64,000 nucleotides of DNA, taken from assembly GCA_020342235.1 (NCBI GenBank), contig CP073213.1:846501-910500 (forward strand). Reading direction: 5' to 3'. The notes below the pieces were generated by a model. That model saw only the letters and a program-made list of their open reading frames with translations, ran no database searches and had not been told where the DNA came from. Below, piece by piece: positions 1 to 8,735 of this stretch. The position numbers were made by a program, and so were the translations under genes. Each line of letters begins with the position of its first letter. Position 1 is the first letter of the stretch. This stretch comes from Saccharomycopsis phalli (Eukaryota > Ascomycota > Saccharomycetes > Ascoideales > Saccharomycopsidaceae).

Positions 1-119
1 ACGACTTGCCGGACTTTGTCTACCAGGAAGGCGAGGAGCGGCCGGTGAAGCAGAGTAAGAGCAAGAAACGCAAGGGCGAGAAAAACAGTAAGAAGATTAA
101 AAAGAGCAAGAACGAGTAG
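1..119 (+). CDS. C-terminal end of a Lys-rich, probably nucleolar protein (partial)
   Basis: The window opens inside a gene. One frame is open from base 3 to a TAG at 117-119 and encodes about 38 residues, starting DLPDFVYQEGEE and ending in a strongly basic tail of KSKKRKGEK and KKIKKSK type. Basic tails like this are common in nucleolar ribosome-assembly factors and RNA helicases and can act as nuclear localisation signals. That is inference only: too little is present to name the protein. It reads the same way as the next gene, YND1. Confidence 0.55.
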   Translation, partial: DLPDFVYQEGEERPVKQSKSKKRKGEKNSKKIKKSKNE

Positions 120-739
120 CGTATCTAATCCAAGTGGAATATAAGTCATTGAATGTATGTGTGTAGAAGAGTGATGGGAAACAAGTGGTTCTATGCAGCG
201 TGGTGTCATTTTGAAATTTCGTGGTATATAAAAAGTGGGTGGTTATCGCACAATAATTTGCTGCTAGATACTAGATCATTGATTAAAGGACAAATACAAA
301 TGATGGTTTAACTTATCACGTTGCTTCAATGTGACTGTAGCCCTCTGCTTTTCACAGCACGCCAAGAGATGGAGTGTTGTGCTGATGGTTAAATCACGTT
401 GCTCAGCCTAAAGAATGAGTAGAAATTAATGAAAATCAGGTGAATTAATAAAATACTGATGATAAAATACTGATGATAAAATACTGATGATAAAATACTG
501 ATGATAAAATACTGATGATAAAATACTGATGATAAAATACTGATTATAAAATACTGATGATAAAATACTGATGATAAAATACTGTTGATAAAATACTGTT
601 AATCCTGCTAATAATCCTGTTAATAAAATCAGTTAAATCAGGCATCAATGCAAATCGACCTACTACATGGCTAGATCAAACGGCCCATTGTACGGGTAAC
701 GTGGTACTCAAATGCGCACTTTTCCAGTCTGGCATAGCG
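120..739. other. Intergenic region upstream of YND1
   Basis: This 620-bp AT-rich gap lies between a stop codon and the YND1 start. It contains a 14-bp minisatellite at 450-600, listed separately, and otherwise only simple AT-rich sequence. I see no RNA gene and no coding segment. Part of it must hold the YND1 promoter, but no clear regulatory motif stands out. Confidence 0.6.
450..600. repeat. 14-bp minisatellite, about 11 copies
   Basis: The unit AAAATACTGATGAT is repeated head to tail nearly without change. The last copies vary by single bases, for example TGTTGAT. The array ends about 140 bp before the YND1 start codon and so lies in its promoter or 5' leader region. Such arrays change copy number readily by slippage. 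Confidence 0.95.
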
Positions 740-2722
740 ATGGGTGTTTCAAAACGAGGCTCCAAAGGACCGGTCCACAACAAGAAGGACGTTCCGTATG
801 ACTACATCATCATAATCGACAGCGGATCCAAGGGATCTCGTGCATACGTTTATAATTGGTTGAGTGCCCAATATCTTGTGGACCACGATATACCCGTGCG
901 CTCCAAGCCGCAATTGGTGAAGCGGATTGACGACGACAGCGACGATGAAGATGACGAAAGTTACACCAGCAACGAACGCTTGGCAAGCATCTTCACCCGT
1001 CCGAAGTGGAGCAAGAAGATCCACCCTGGTATTTCGCTGTTCAAGAGCAATCCCAGTCACGTTGGCGAAGAACACATCCGGAAGCTCTTGCTGGCAACGG
1101 CAAAAGTAGTTCCAAAGGAGCAGCAGTACCGCACCCCCATCTTCCTCCACGCCACCGCGGGAATGCGTCTCTTGAAGCCCTCCGAGCAGTTCCAGATCCT
1201 CGAAAATACCTGCAAGTACATCAAGCAACACTCGGACTACTACTTGCCAGACTGTCTGTCGCACGTCAACGTCATCAATGGCGACGTCGAGGGCTTGTAC
1301 GGCTGGATTGCCTTGAACTACTTGCTCGGGTCTTACGATAACCCGGCCAGCCATGACCATGGCAAGAACCACCATACCTATGGGCTCTTGGACATGGGGG
1401 GTGCGTCGACGCAGATTGCGTTCCAGCCGAATGAGACCGAGACAATCAAGCACTCGAATGGATTGTACAAGGTGCAGTTGGCGTCGTTTGGCCAGGGCAA
1501 GGCCGATTTATCGTACGATGTGTTCTCGTCGTCGTTCTTGGGATACGGCATGTACCAGTCTCACGACAAGTACCTTGCGGCATTGATTGGGGACAAGTCT
1601 CCTGAGAAGAATTTGGTCGTCCAGGACCCTTGCTTGCCCAGCGGATTGACGCGGATCGAGAAAAACGAGCTCCTCAACGATAATATTGAGTTCACAGTCG
1701 AAGGCTCGGGAGACTTTACCGGCTGCATGAACAAACTCTACCCGCTTCTCGTGGGCTCCCAAAACACAATGTGTGACTCGCAGAGTGCCCAGGACGTGTC
1801 TCGGTGCTTGTTGTCCGATACAATTCCCAAGTTGGACTTTGACATTGACCGGTTTATTGGTGTCAGTGGGTATTGGGACTCCATTGGGAACTTGCTTAAT
1901 CTAGAAGACAACCATGTCAGCAGCAAAAAGTACAGCAACGCGTACAAGTACGACTCGTTCTACAACAAGACTGCTGAGATTTGTGAGACAAAGTGGCTGG
2001 ATTTGACCCGTCTCAACGACAAGAGCAACAAAAAGGAAAAGCCTTACAACTTGTACGACCTCTCGGATGACGAGCTATCGGAACTCTGCTTCAAGTCCTC
2101 ATGGGTGTTGAATGTCTTGCATCGTGGCTTGGGATTCCCTCGCTACGGCATAGACCTGGACGAAGCCTCCTCCAGCGGCAAGTCTAGCTTCCATGTCGCC
2201 GAGAAAATCAACGGCTCCGACTTTTCCTGGACGTTGGGCCGCGCGGTTTTGTATTCGTCTGCAGAAAGCGCAAAGGCGTTCGCTTCAAAGTCCGAGCTGG
2301 TGCCTGACAAGATTGGCTTTGTCCACGGCACTGCCACCGATACCTTCTATTACGGAGGTGAATCCGAGGGTATTGAGTACCGGCCGGTTTTCACCAACAA
2401 GGATACTTACAAGACCTACAAGAACGATGACGACTCAAGATGGGATAAGTTCCACAAGCACAGTCTCAGTGGGTCGTTGGTGTTTCTTGGGTTATTGCTT
2501 ATTGTTGTATACCTTCTTGCCGGTAAAAAGAAGCGCTCCATGTTCTACAAGAGCATCAAGCTTGCTTTCACGTCGCGGTTTTCCGGCTCGTACCACATGC
2601 TAGATAATAGCGTAGGCGATGGGGAGTTTGACTTGGAGCAGGGACCCGAGATTGAACTCGATAACGTAGTCTCTCAGGAGGAACAGGACTTGGATGATAG
2701 ATTTAAAATTGATGATGATTAA
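740..2722 (+). CDS. YND1: Golgi apyrase (nucleoside di/triphosphatase), GDA1/CD39 family
   Basis: This 660-residue protein has the apyrase conserved regions in order: DSGSKGSRAYVY near residue 27, HATAGMRLL near 137, GDVEGLYGW near 180 and LLDMGGASTQIA near 216. One hydrophobic span near 577-595 is followed by KKKR and an acidic cytoplasmic tail. That layout is Ynd1, an integral Golgi enzyme with a lumenal catalytic domain, rather than Gda1, which has an N-terminal anchor. It hydrolyses the nucleoside diphosphates left by glycosyltransfer, so that nucleotide-sugar import can continue. An acidic stretch (DDDSDDEDDES) lies between the first two motifs. The frame is open upstream to a GTG at 701, but the first ATG is at 740 and begins MGVSKRG. 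No signal peptide is evident, which matches Ynd1. Confidence 0.9.
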   Translation: MGVSKRGSKGPVHNKKDVPYDYIIIIDSGSKGSRAYVYNWLSAQYLVDHDIPVRSKPQLVKRIDDDSDDEDDESYTSNERLASIFTRPKWSKKIHPGISLFKSNPSHVGEEHIRKLLLATAKVVPKEQQYRTPIFLHATAGMRLLKPSEQFQILENTCKYIKQHSDYYLPDCLSHVNVINGDVEGLYGWIALNYLLGSYDNPASHDHGKNHHTYGLLDMGGASTQIAFQPNETETIKHSNGLYKVQLASFGQGKADLSYDVFSSSFLGYGMYQSHDKYLAALIGDKSPEKNLVVQDPCLPSGLTRIEKNELLNDNIEFTVEGSGDFTGCMNKLYPLLVGSQNTMCDSQSAQDVSRCLLSDTIPKLDFDIDRFIGVSGYWDSIGNLLNLEDNHVSSKKYSNAYKYDSFYNKTAEICETKWLDLTRLNDKSNKKEKPYNLYDLSDDELSELCFKSSWVLNVLHRGLGFPRYGIDLDEASSSGKSSFHVAEKINGSDFSWTLGRAVLYSSAESAKAFASKSELVPDKIGFVHGTATDTFYYGGESEGIEYRPVFTNKDTYKTYKNDDDSRWDKFHKHSLSGSLVFLGLLLIVVYLLAGKKKRSMFYKSIKLAFTSRFSGSYHMLDNSVGDGEFDLEQGPEIELDNVVSQEEQDLDDRFKIDDD

Positions 2723-2930
2723 GTAGTATATATAATAGAGCGTATGCGTGCATCTGTAGGCAGTCCGGGAAAATTGGCAAATTACCATTCGTGCAACTTG
2801 ACCATGTCTGGGATAGCTAGAGCAGCAAAAGTGGGTATTTACTTTAAATTATATTTGCTGACAAGCATTCTAACTGCAGTTTGCCATCCCTTCTTCGATA
2901 ATATTCGCCCTTTTACCGGGCCAGGTCGTC

Positions 2931-3608
2931 ATGAACGATTCAACCGAGCCACGCAAGCGAAAATTCTATGAAGACGACCACCACGTCACTCCAGTTCCAG
3001 GAACAATAATACCTGCCTCCGCGTCCGAAATAGAGGTCTTGGGACCAAACAAGTTGGTGGATGGCATCAGTGTCAGATCCCCAGAATCTCTTGAGAGCAT
3101 TGTCAGCACCGTCAGAAAGGCCTCCGCCAATGCCATCGACTCGGCTGAAAACACCGCTGATTCTGTTGCTGGTGATTATTTGCATTTGGAAGGTAAAGTC
3201 ACCAGTACAATAGCTCTGTTGCACGACAAGCGAGAAGACATGCTCCCTGCAGTGTTGTATATATCTACTGCTTTTCTCACGGGCTCCATCATTGCTCGTA
3301 GAAGAAACTTGTTGCTCAGATTTTCAGCTCCCTTGGTTTTAGGATTGGCCGCATTCAGAATCACATTGCCCCAGACGTTTACAAACACCAGCAAATTTGT
3401 TTATGGGTTGGAAAAACAAAACTTGCCAGCCGTGACTGATACCCAGGATTCGTTGGTATCCGGTATTGAATCCGGAATCAATGCTGCTGAGAGCGCTGCT
3501 TCCACGACTACTAGCAAAGTTGCGAGATTCTTGACCTGTGGAAAGAACTACTTTGCCTCGGTTACTGGATTAAACTTTGACGAAGATGTCACCAAAAAGC
3601 GAAACTGA
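2931..3608 (+). CDS. MIC26: MICOS complex subunit, apolipoprotein O family (Mic26/Mic27)
   Basis: This 225-residue protein shows the ApoO/MICOS pattern: an N-terminal FYEDD segment, a helix with the stretch EGKVTSTIALLHDKREDMLPAVLY (about residues 85-108), a membrane span just after it, then RRRNLLLRFSAPLVLGLAAFRITLPQTFTN, the family signature of a second membrane-embedded segment ending at a conserved Pro-Gln-Thr. Mic26 and Mic27 sit in the mitochondrial inner membrane at cristae junctions and stabilise Mic10 oligomers. The sequence looks closer to Mic26 than to Mic27, but the two are paralogues and the assignment is not firm. The start is the first ATG after an in-frame stop. Confidence 0.72.
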   Translation: MNDSTEPRKRKFYEDDHHVTPVPGTIIPASASEIEVLGPNKLVDGISVRSPESLESIVSTVRKASANAIDSAENTADSVAGDYLHLEGKVTSTIALLHDKREDMLPAVLYISTAFLTGSIIARRRNLLLRFSAPLVLGLAAFRITLPQTFTNTSKFVYGLEKQNLPAVTDTQDSLVSGIESGINAAESAASTTTSKVARFLTCGKNYFASVTGLNFDEDVTKKRN

Positions 3609-3790
3609 ATAGAGCCATGTAGTTATGTGGCGCAAAGTGCCGCTTTGTGTAGTGTTCAGCACAATACATGCTAGTATAATAGTCAGCGCAATACATAAAA
3701 CCGAAAAGTGTAACTTCACTCAATGCAACAGTAAGAATAGTCTTTAAAATCGATGTTCACATATTAATAACAAGTCTCCCTGTTACTCGA

Positions 3791-4870
3791 ATGAGCACCG
3801 CTTCAGTCGAATACAAACATTATGAACCCATTCCAATCAACTTCCAAGTTGGAAAGTCTGCAACCAACAGCACCTTGAGCTCCCTCAACAATGTCTTGAA
3901 TCGGTTCTCAGTCAATACCCAAATCAGCACACAAACCTTGAGCAAGAAACTTGCGAGGCTGATAAAGGCTCAGAAACGTGTGTTGCGCGAGCAAGAGGAC
4001 TTCTCTAGAGGCATGAATTCATGGGTATCTACACTTCCAAGTCAAGAAAACCAGAGATTAATTGCAGAATATTTAAATTGTTTAGAAGTAGAGCAGGCCA
4101 TGGTGGCTATTATGATTCAGAAGCAGGAAGCCCTACGGTTGCATCTGACAAATGTATACTCGCGAGAGAAGAAGGCCAAGGAAATAAAATCCAAAAGAAA
4201 CCGGGCCTGTGAAAAATTAAAATTTTCAGAAGGCAAAGCCGGCCACTCACAAACGACTACTCTTTTGAGGGAATCCATTGAAGAGTTGAATTGTTCTGTG
4301 GACATTGTAGATGACCAGTACACCAGATCGATAAACACTATTCTAAAGGGAGCATTGGTCGAACATGTATTGACTATTCAGAAAATTGCTTGCGAATATA
4401 ACCGGGCATCAAGGATATTCCTTGATAGAAATTCTGCTGATGATTACCAAGGCACAAGTTCAAAATGTAAAAAGTACCTAGTGATGGCACCAAGCAGCCG
4501 TACTAGCCAGGAAATAGTCACTAGTCTTCACAGATCTTTAAGTTCCAGCACAACTCCCATGAGCTTATTGCAAAATAATTATTTTAGCGGTTCTTCCAAC
4601 CCAAACACGGTCGCAAACAATTCCTCTAGTCAACACTACTCTGCTAACCCGACCTTCTCTGCGAACCAAGCCTATCCTTCCAAAGCAGAAATTCGCGAAC
4701 AGGTGATTGTCGAAGAGAATCAGAAGTTCCCAGCGAATAGCGACTACAACGATGCAGAGGAAAACATCCTTCCCAATGAAGGCCCTAGCGAACCCAAGCC
4801 GAAGTTAGTGACTACAAATATACCTGGGGGCAGGGCGACCAGTGTTGAAATACATTCAGAATGGGTTTAG
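3791..4870 (+). CDS. Divergent Pil1/Lsp1-family (eisosome BAR-domain) protein
   Basis: This 359-residue protein resembles the eisosome core proteins Pil1 and Lsp1 over residues 40-225. It has LSKKLARLIKAQKRVLREQE where Pil1 has a similar LSRKL...K...LLRS helix, and a later helix ILKGALVEHVLTIQKIACEY corresponds to the Pil1 segment before its last BAR helix. The N-terminal segment that starts canonical Pil1 is missing, and the C-terminal 120 residues are Ser/Asn-rich and look disordered. It may be a sporulation- or membrane-specific paralogue, as S. pombe Meu14 is, assembling under plasma or forespore membrane. Identification rests on patchy similarity. Its stop lies 33 bp from that of convergent MTM1. 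Confidence 0.55.
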   Translation: MSTASVEYKHYEPIPINFQVGKSATNSTLSSLNNVLNRFSVNTQISTQTLSKKLARLIKAQKRVLREQEDFSRGMNSWVSTLPSQENQRLIAEYLNCLEVEQAMVAIMIQKQEALRLHLTNVYSREKKAKEIKSKRNRACEKLKFSEGKAGHSQTTTLLRESIEELNCSVDIVDDQYTRSINTILKGALVEHVLTIQKIACEYNRASRIFLDRNSADDYQGTSSKCKKYLVMAPSSRTSQEIVTSLHRSLSSSTTPMSLLQNNYFSGSSNPNTVANNSSSQHYSANPTFSANQAYPSKAEIREQVIVEENQKFPANSDYNDAEENILPNEGPSEPKPKLVTTNIPGGRATSVEIHSEWV

Positions 4871-4903
4871 TTATTTACATATATAATACAGGTTGCAATG
4901 ACC

Positions 4904-5929
4904 CTACACAAGGTCGTTTGCGATGATATAGCCTTGGCTATTTTTAATATGCCTTTTAAAGAAGTAGCTCTTGGATATTTCGTATGTGGAGATCATTACT
5001 GCACATGACGGCGCAATCTTCAATATCCGGGGAATGAGTCCCACGTACAACGCGGAGAAGCCTTCGTTTTTCCCAATTTGTAGTAACATGTTGAACATGG
5101 ACGTTTTGCTTGCCAATGGGTTTCGCATGGACTCTGCGCTCACCTGCAATCTGGTTTTACCCACGTCAAATGGATTCGTAACCACTGCAGCAATACTTCC
5201 TGAAAGAGACCCGGACAAAAAGGACGTTACTGCAAGATCGAGATCCCAATTGAGAAGCCGCTTCTTGAAGTACTCGTAGGAGAGCCAATATATGCCGGAA
5301 AAGGGCACATCTCGCCATAGTGTCAACAGAAGACCCTTGAAAAGGGATCCTACACCACGAGACGCTACCAATTTCTTGGTATCAACCAACAAGTTGTACA
5401 ACGCACGCGGATTATCAGACGAATTGGGAATCGACTGAAGCCGCGTCTTTAGAAGCTCCAACGGTGAAATGGAAATCACTGCCAAAGTCCGTGCCAACGA
5501 TCCAGCCACTAATGGACTAATTGCCGTTGGCACAAATAGCGCGCGGTCCTTTATATATTCGTAGCCCGAAAAATACACCATGTTTGCGGGGACTGCAATT
5601 ATAAGCGATAAAGAAACCCCACGCCATAATGTGCTGGGCCCTTCTTCAAGGCCAATAAACTTCAAGGCCTGCCACGTTCCAGTAAGCCGCACGGTTTGGG
5701 TTGTTGAGCAAGGATGCGAGCAGTCCATTTTTGACAGCCAAAAAACACGCTGAGTCCGGCAACAGTGGTCTGGTAAGGTCGTGCTCAGTGGCGAAATGAG
5801 TTCTTGCTGCTGAAGTCTGATTCTCACCACGTCAAAGGGGGTCACGGCAAACGAATTTATTAGCGAGCCAGCGCATGCCGAAAGCATTCGTTGTCCTGTA
5901 GTTATCTCAAAATCCCGGCCATTGGCCAT
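4904..5929 (-). CDS. MTM1: Mitochondrial carrier Mtm1 (manganese/pyridoxal phosphate-linked transport)
   Basis: This 341-residue carrier has three repeats, each with a P-x-[DE]-x-x-[KR] signature: PFDVVRIRL near residue 31, PLELLKTRL near 157 and PFDVGKTRL near 250. GSLINSFAVTPFDVVRIRLQQQ, PANMVYFSGYEYIKD and LWRDVPFSGIYW closely match S. cerevisiae Mtm1, including the long variable loop after the first repeat. Mtm1 lies in the inner membrane. Its loss disturbs mitochondrial manganese and iron handling and Sod2 metallation, and pyridoxal phosphate has been proposed as the substrate. Transcription is leftward, with a TATATATA stretch just before the ATG and a G-rich control region beyond it at 5996-6072. 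Confidence 0.9.
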   Translation of the reverse strand: MANGRDFEITTGQRMLSACAGSLINSFAVTPFDVVRIRLQQQELISPLSTTLPDHCCRTQRVFWLSKMDCSHPCSTTQTVRLTGTWQALKFIGLEEGPSTLWRGVSLSLIIAVPANMVYFSGYEYIKDRALFVPTAISPLVAGSLARTLAVISISPLELLKTRLQSIPNSSDNPRALYNLLVDTKKLVASRGVGSLFKGLLLTLWRDVPFSGIYWLSYEYFKKRLLNWDLDLAVTSFLSGSLSGSIAAVVTNPFDVGKTRLQVSAESMRNPLASKTSMFNMLLQIGKNEGFSALYVGLIPRILKIAPSCAVMISTYEISKSYFFKRHIKNSQGYIIANDLV

Positions 5930-5995
5930 GCCTCGACTGTATAATATATATATAAAACGCTGATATAGAAAAAATCATGCCCTGAAAATTGGTCA

Positions 5996-6072
5996 CATTT
6001 GGGGGTGCACATTTTCCACAATAAGGGGGTAATGCACCCTGTGATACAAGGGGGTTGATGGACCCCCTTACT
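5996..6072 (-). promoter_or_regulatory. MTM1 upstream region: phased GGGGGT blocks, hairpin, Aft-like cores
   Basis: Three GGGGGT blocks begin at 6001, 6025 and 6050, about 25 bp apart. The last is part of a perfect inverted repeat, AAGGGGGT (6048-6055), 6-nt loop, ACCCCCTT (6062-6069). AGGGG/CCCCT is the stress response element (Msn2/4 type). Two TGCACCC cores, one on each strand (around 6003-6009 and 6033-6039), match the centre of the Aft1/Aft2 iron-response site but not its flanks. Whether any factor binds here is inference. Confidence 0.45.
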
Positions 6073-6099
6073 TACAGGTCAGTGCAAAAGTCATTATAA

Positions 6100-7425
6100 T
6101 TATCGTACACATTGGGCAATCACCGCGCCCTTTTCTTGCTTTATTAGAGGCTTTGGCCTGCTCTTATTCTTCACTATCTTATTGGTATTGGTCAACCCCC
6201 GCTTTCTCCTCTGAATTAATATGTTATCGAGCTCCTGCTTAATCTCGTCCTTGACGCCTTTTGTTGGCGAATACATTGGCGACGGCACTTCTTCACTTTC
6301 GTATTTCAATTTTTCAAGCTTCATTTTCACATCGCACGGCACTTTGTGCAATGGAAGGTTTATTATCATCTCCCTCTTTGGAGTTGGTGGGGGAGTTAAT
6401 AAAGGGGCCTTCTTGACGCCTTTGCCTTTCTTAATCAGTTTCAAATTGTTCAATTCAACCTGAGTCAAGAAAAGATCTGGAAGCTCCTGTTTCAAATAAC
6501 ACACCCACGAGTCACAGTCGGTTTCTATAAAATAATCAATGGAGTCTTGCCAACTGGAAGATGGCTTGGTCTTGTTTACAAATATCACCTTCCCCTTCTT
6601 CTCATGGACTTCCTTGGAAAGCGTCTTTACAAGTTTCTTGACTCCGTCGACTTTCAAAGAAGTGCCAAATATTATTAAACAATCTGGTCTCGACTTTATG
6701 TCCATAGTCAACCCTTTGGATATACTCTCAGAATTAGGATGGTTCTCGCCATATAAAACAATATTGGGGCGAAGAAAACCAACCACGGTCGAACATAGTC
6801 TTTTTCCCAGGGCAATTCTGATATTGTAATTTTCGGTACATGCAGGACAGTCCGGAATTTCTCCGTTTGAAAGCTGATGTCGGTACTCCATCGACCAATC
6901 AAATTGCTTGAAACAGTTTGAGCAAGCCAAGCGGTTCAAGTCCCCGTGTAGCTGGACAACATCTAAATTTTTCCAATGCTTTCTAAAATTGGGAATTTCC
7001 TCATGGATGACCCCCGTATTTAATTCCAATTTTCTTTCAATCGCATCAATATTCTGTGTGTAGCAGCGAAGTAGCTTTCCGTGACGTTTCAATGACTTGA
7101 TAAACTTGTGGGTTTCTGTAGGCTTAGCGGCCGCAGTATGTGCATACAAAGACTCCATGAAGGTCGCAAACACTTGTGTCGTGTTCTCATTCCGAAACAA
7201 CGAAATATCAAACAAGTCCTGGCCCTTTACCACCGAGTCTGGGTGCTTAGACTTTACCATATTGTAGAGACCATCGGTTGATCTAAAATCTGGAATTCCA
7301 GCATTACAAGAGATTCCAGCTCCTGTTAATACTACCATCTTTTTACTTCCTCCGACGGCTCGGTTCACTTCTGAGAGTTTAAGCTTGATCGCTAAATCAC
7401 TTGGGTTTAACGACAATGTGTGCAT
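6100..7425 (-). CDS. HST3: Sirtuin, Hst3/Hst4 type (NAD-dependent histone deacetylase)
   Basis: This 441-residue sirtuin has GAGIS near residue 35, IPDFRS just after, TQNID near 125, the catalytic HGD in VVQLHGDLN near 159, a C-x2-C...C-x2-C zinc module (CSNC, CPAC) and the NAD-binding stretches GENHP and FGTSLKVDGVKKLV. The last feature and the RPNIVLYGENHP segment place it with Hst3/Hst4, the nuclear enzymes that remove histone H3 Lys56 acetylation after S phase, not with Sir2 or Hst2. A Lys-rich C-terminal tail of about 120 residues follows. The frame is open back to a TTG at 7488; the first ATG is at 7425. Confidence 0.87.
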   Translation of the reverse strand: MHTLSLNPSDLAIKLKLSEVNRAVGGSKKMVVLTGAGISCNAGIPDFRSTDGLYNMVKSKHPDSVVKGQDLFDISLFRNENTTQVFATFMESLYAHTAAAKPTETHKFIKSLKRHGKLLRCYTQNIDAIERKLELNTGVIHEEIPNFRKHWKNLDVVQLHGDLNRLACSNCFKQFDWSMEYRHQLSNGEIPDCPACTENYNIRIALGKRLCSTVVGFLRPNIVLYGENHPNSESISKGLTMDIKSRPDCLIIFGTSLKVDGVKKLVKTLSKEVHEKKGKVIFVNKTKPSSSWQDSIDYFIETDCDSWVCYLKQELPDLFLTQVELNNLKLIKKGKGVKKAPLLTPPPTPKREMIINLPLHKVPCDVKMKLEKLKYESEEVPSPMYSPTKGVKDEIKQELDNILIQRRKRGLTNTNKIVKNKSRPKPLIKQEKGAVIAQCVR

Positions 7426-7579
7426 TCTGGTCTTTGTCCGGTCCTTCAGGGAAAATAAACAGCAAAAACTCTGAATGGGAGTACACAAGTCGTAACAAAC
7501 TGTTTGATTTTTAGTCCCAATTAGGCATAATCATGCATGTGTTCATAACCATGCCCGATACAGGAAAATGCAAACAATG

Positions 7580-8635
7580 CTATTGGGCACGGAAATCGCG
7601 AAGCATGGCTGATATTCTGGCTTTTTGTTTCGCAACGTAGAATTTTTCACTAATTATCGCGTCAGACGCATCAAAACTCCCGGTTATAATGTATTTTCCT
7701 CTAGAAAATTCTATGGTCGGGGTACCTCTCTCTGGTTGTATCTCGTCCAAAGGTTGAACAAGATCCGATTGCACAAATCCATTCAAGAGAAACGTCCAAG
7801 GGGGCGAGCCCTTGACCCTGAGTTGCTGGATCATGTCCAAATGAAGCTTGAGTTCTCTATGGACATCTTCCACAGTGTATTGCTTATGAGGATAGAAAGG
7901 TTCTTTTGTACCGCCAAACCTATGATATTCTTGCAAGCTAAAACACATGGACTTGCTATTTGGGATAAGTAAGTCAAGAAGTACTGACCAGGCAGAATTG
8001 TCGTCCAAGTGTGTGTAGCAGTAGTGCTTAATGCGGCTGTAGTAGCTCTCAAAGATAGATTGGTACTTATTTGAAAACATTTGATGGATATTTATTATCC
8101 ACCTAAGAAAAGACCAGGAGTAGTAGTTTCTCGGATGCAATTTGCAAGACAGAATCACGGTATTTAATACTCGCTCACTCATTTCATCGGATCCCACAAG
8201 CACCACAAGCTTTCTGTAAAGCAACCACAAGCTGGAAGATTTGTTGATCTTTGCAAGCGATGATGTGAGAAGGATCTCCAACATGTTTAGTTCTTTTGCG
8301 AGGAAGTGAGTGTCGGACAGATTATCCTCGACGATCTTCCAATGATTCAAAATGGCAGTATGGTTTTCGTTTGTCGTCAAGAGCAAGCCCACTGAAGTTT
8401 CATAATCGCTCTGTAACTTTGAATCATGGCATTGGGTAAATATTTCCAAGTAGTACTTCTTGGTAATCACAATTTCAACATGATCGATTGTGGCGTCGGG
8501 TTGGACAATTATCAAATTCTGCGTTTGGACAAGAGCATCTGGGCAATCTGGAAGCTCCTTCAACACCAGCAAAGTCTTGGATGAATATTTTCTAGTGGAA
8601 TCCAAAATTTCACACAATTGATAAACTCCCGCCAT
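7580..8635 (-). CDS. ECM9: Protein prenyltransferase alpha-subunit-repeat protein (Ecm9-like)
   Basis: This 351-residue protein has one clear prenyltransferase-alpha repeat, CKLHPRNYYSWSFLRWIINI (about residues 165-184), and a second Trp-containing helical pair around NSAWSVLLDLL. Full alpha subunits (Ram2, Bet4) have five or more such repeats with the N-x-x-x-W-x-x-R core. This is a degenerate relative, like S. cerevisiae Ecm9 or the PTAR1 family. Its biochemical role is unknown; ECM9 was named from a cell-wall phenotype. It diverges from SAM50 across only 100 bp, so the two share a promoter region. Family membership is firmer than orthology. Confidence 0.6.
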   Translation of the reverse strand: MAGVYQLCEILDSTRKYSSKTLLVLKELPDCPDALVQTQNLIIVQPDATIDHVEIVITKKYYLEIFTQCHDSKLQSDYETSVGLLLTTNENHTAILNHWKIVEDNLSDTHFLAKELNMLEILLTSSLAKINKSSSLWLLYRKLVVLVGSDEMSERVLNTVILSCKLHPRNYYSWSFLRWIINIHQMFSNKYQSIFESYYSRIKHYCYTHLDDNSAWSVLLDLLIPNSKSMCFSLQEYHRFGGTKEPFYPHKQYTVEDVHRELKLHLDMIQQLRVKGSPPWTFLLNGFVQSDLVQPLDEIQPERGTPTIEFSRGKYIITGSFDASDAIISEKFYVAKQKARISAMLRDFRAQ

Positions 8636-8735
8636 CGTTTGAGTTTGACTGTGCAGGCCTCATACATATGGAAATCGAATTACCCTACCTCTACAGCACC
8701 TATGAGGATGTTCTCAATCGGTAGTTACAGACAAA

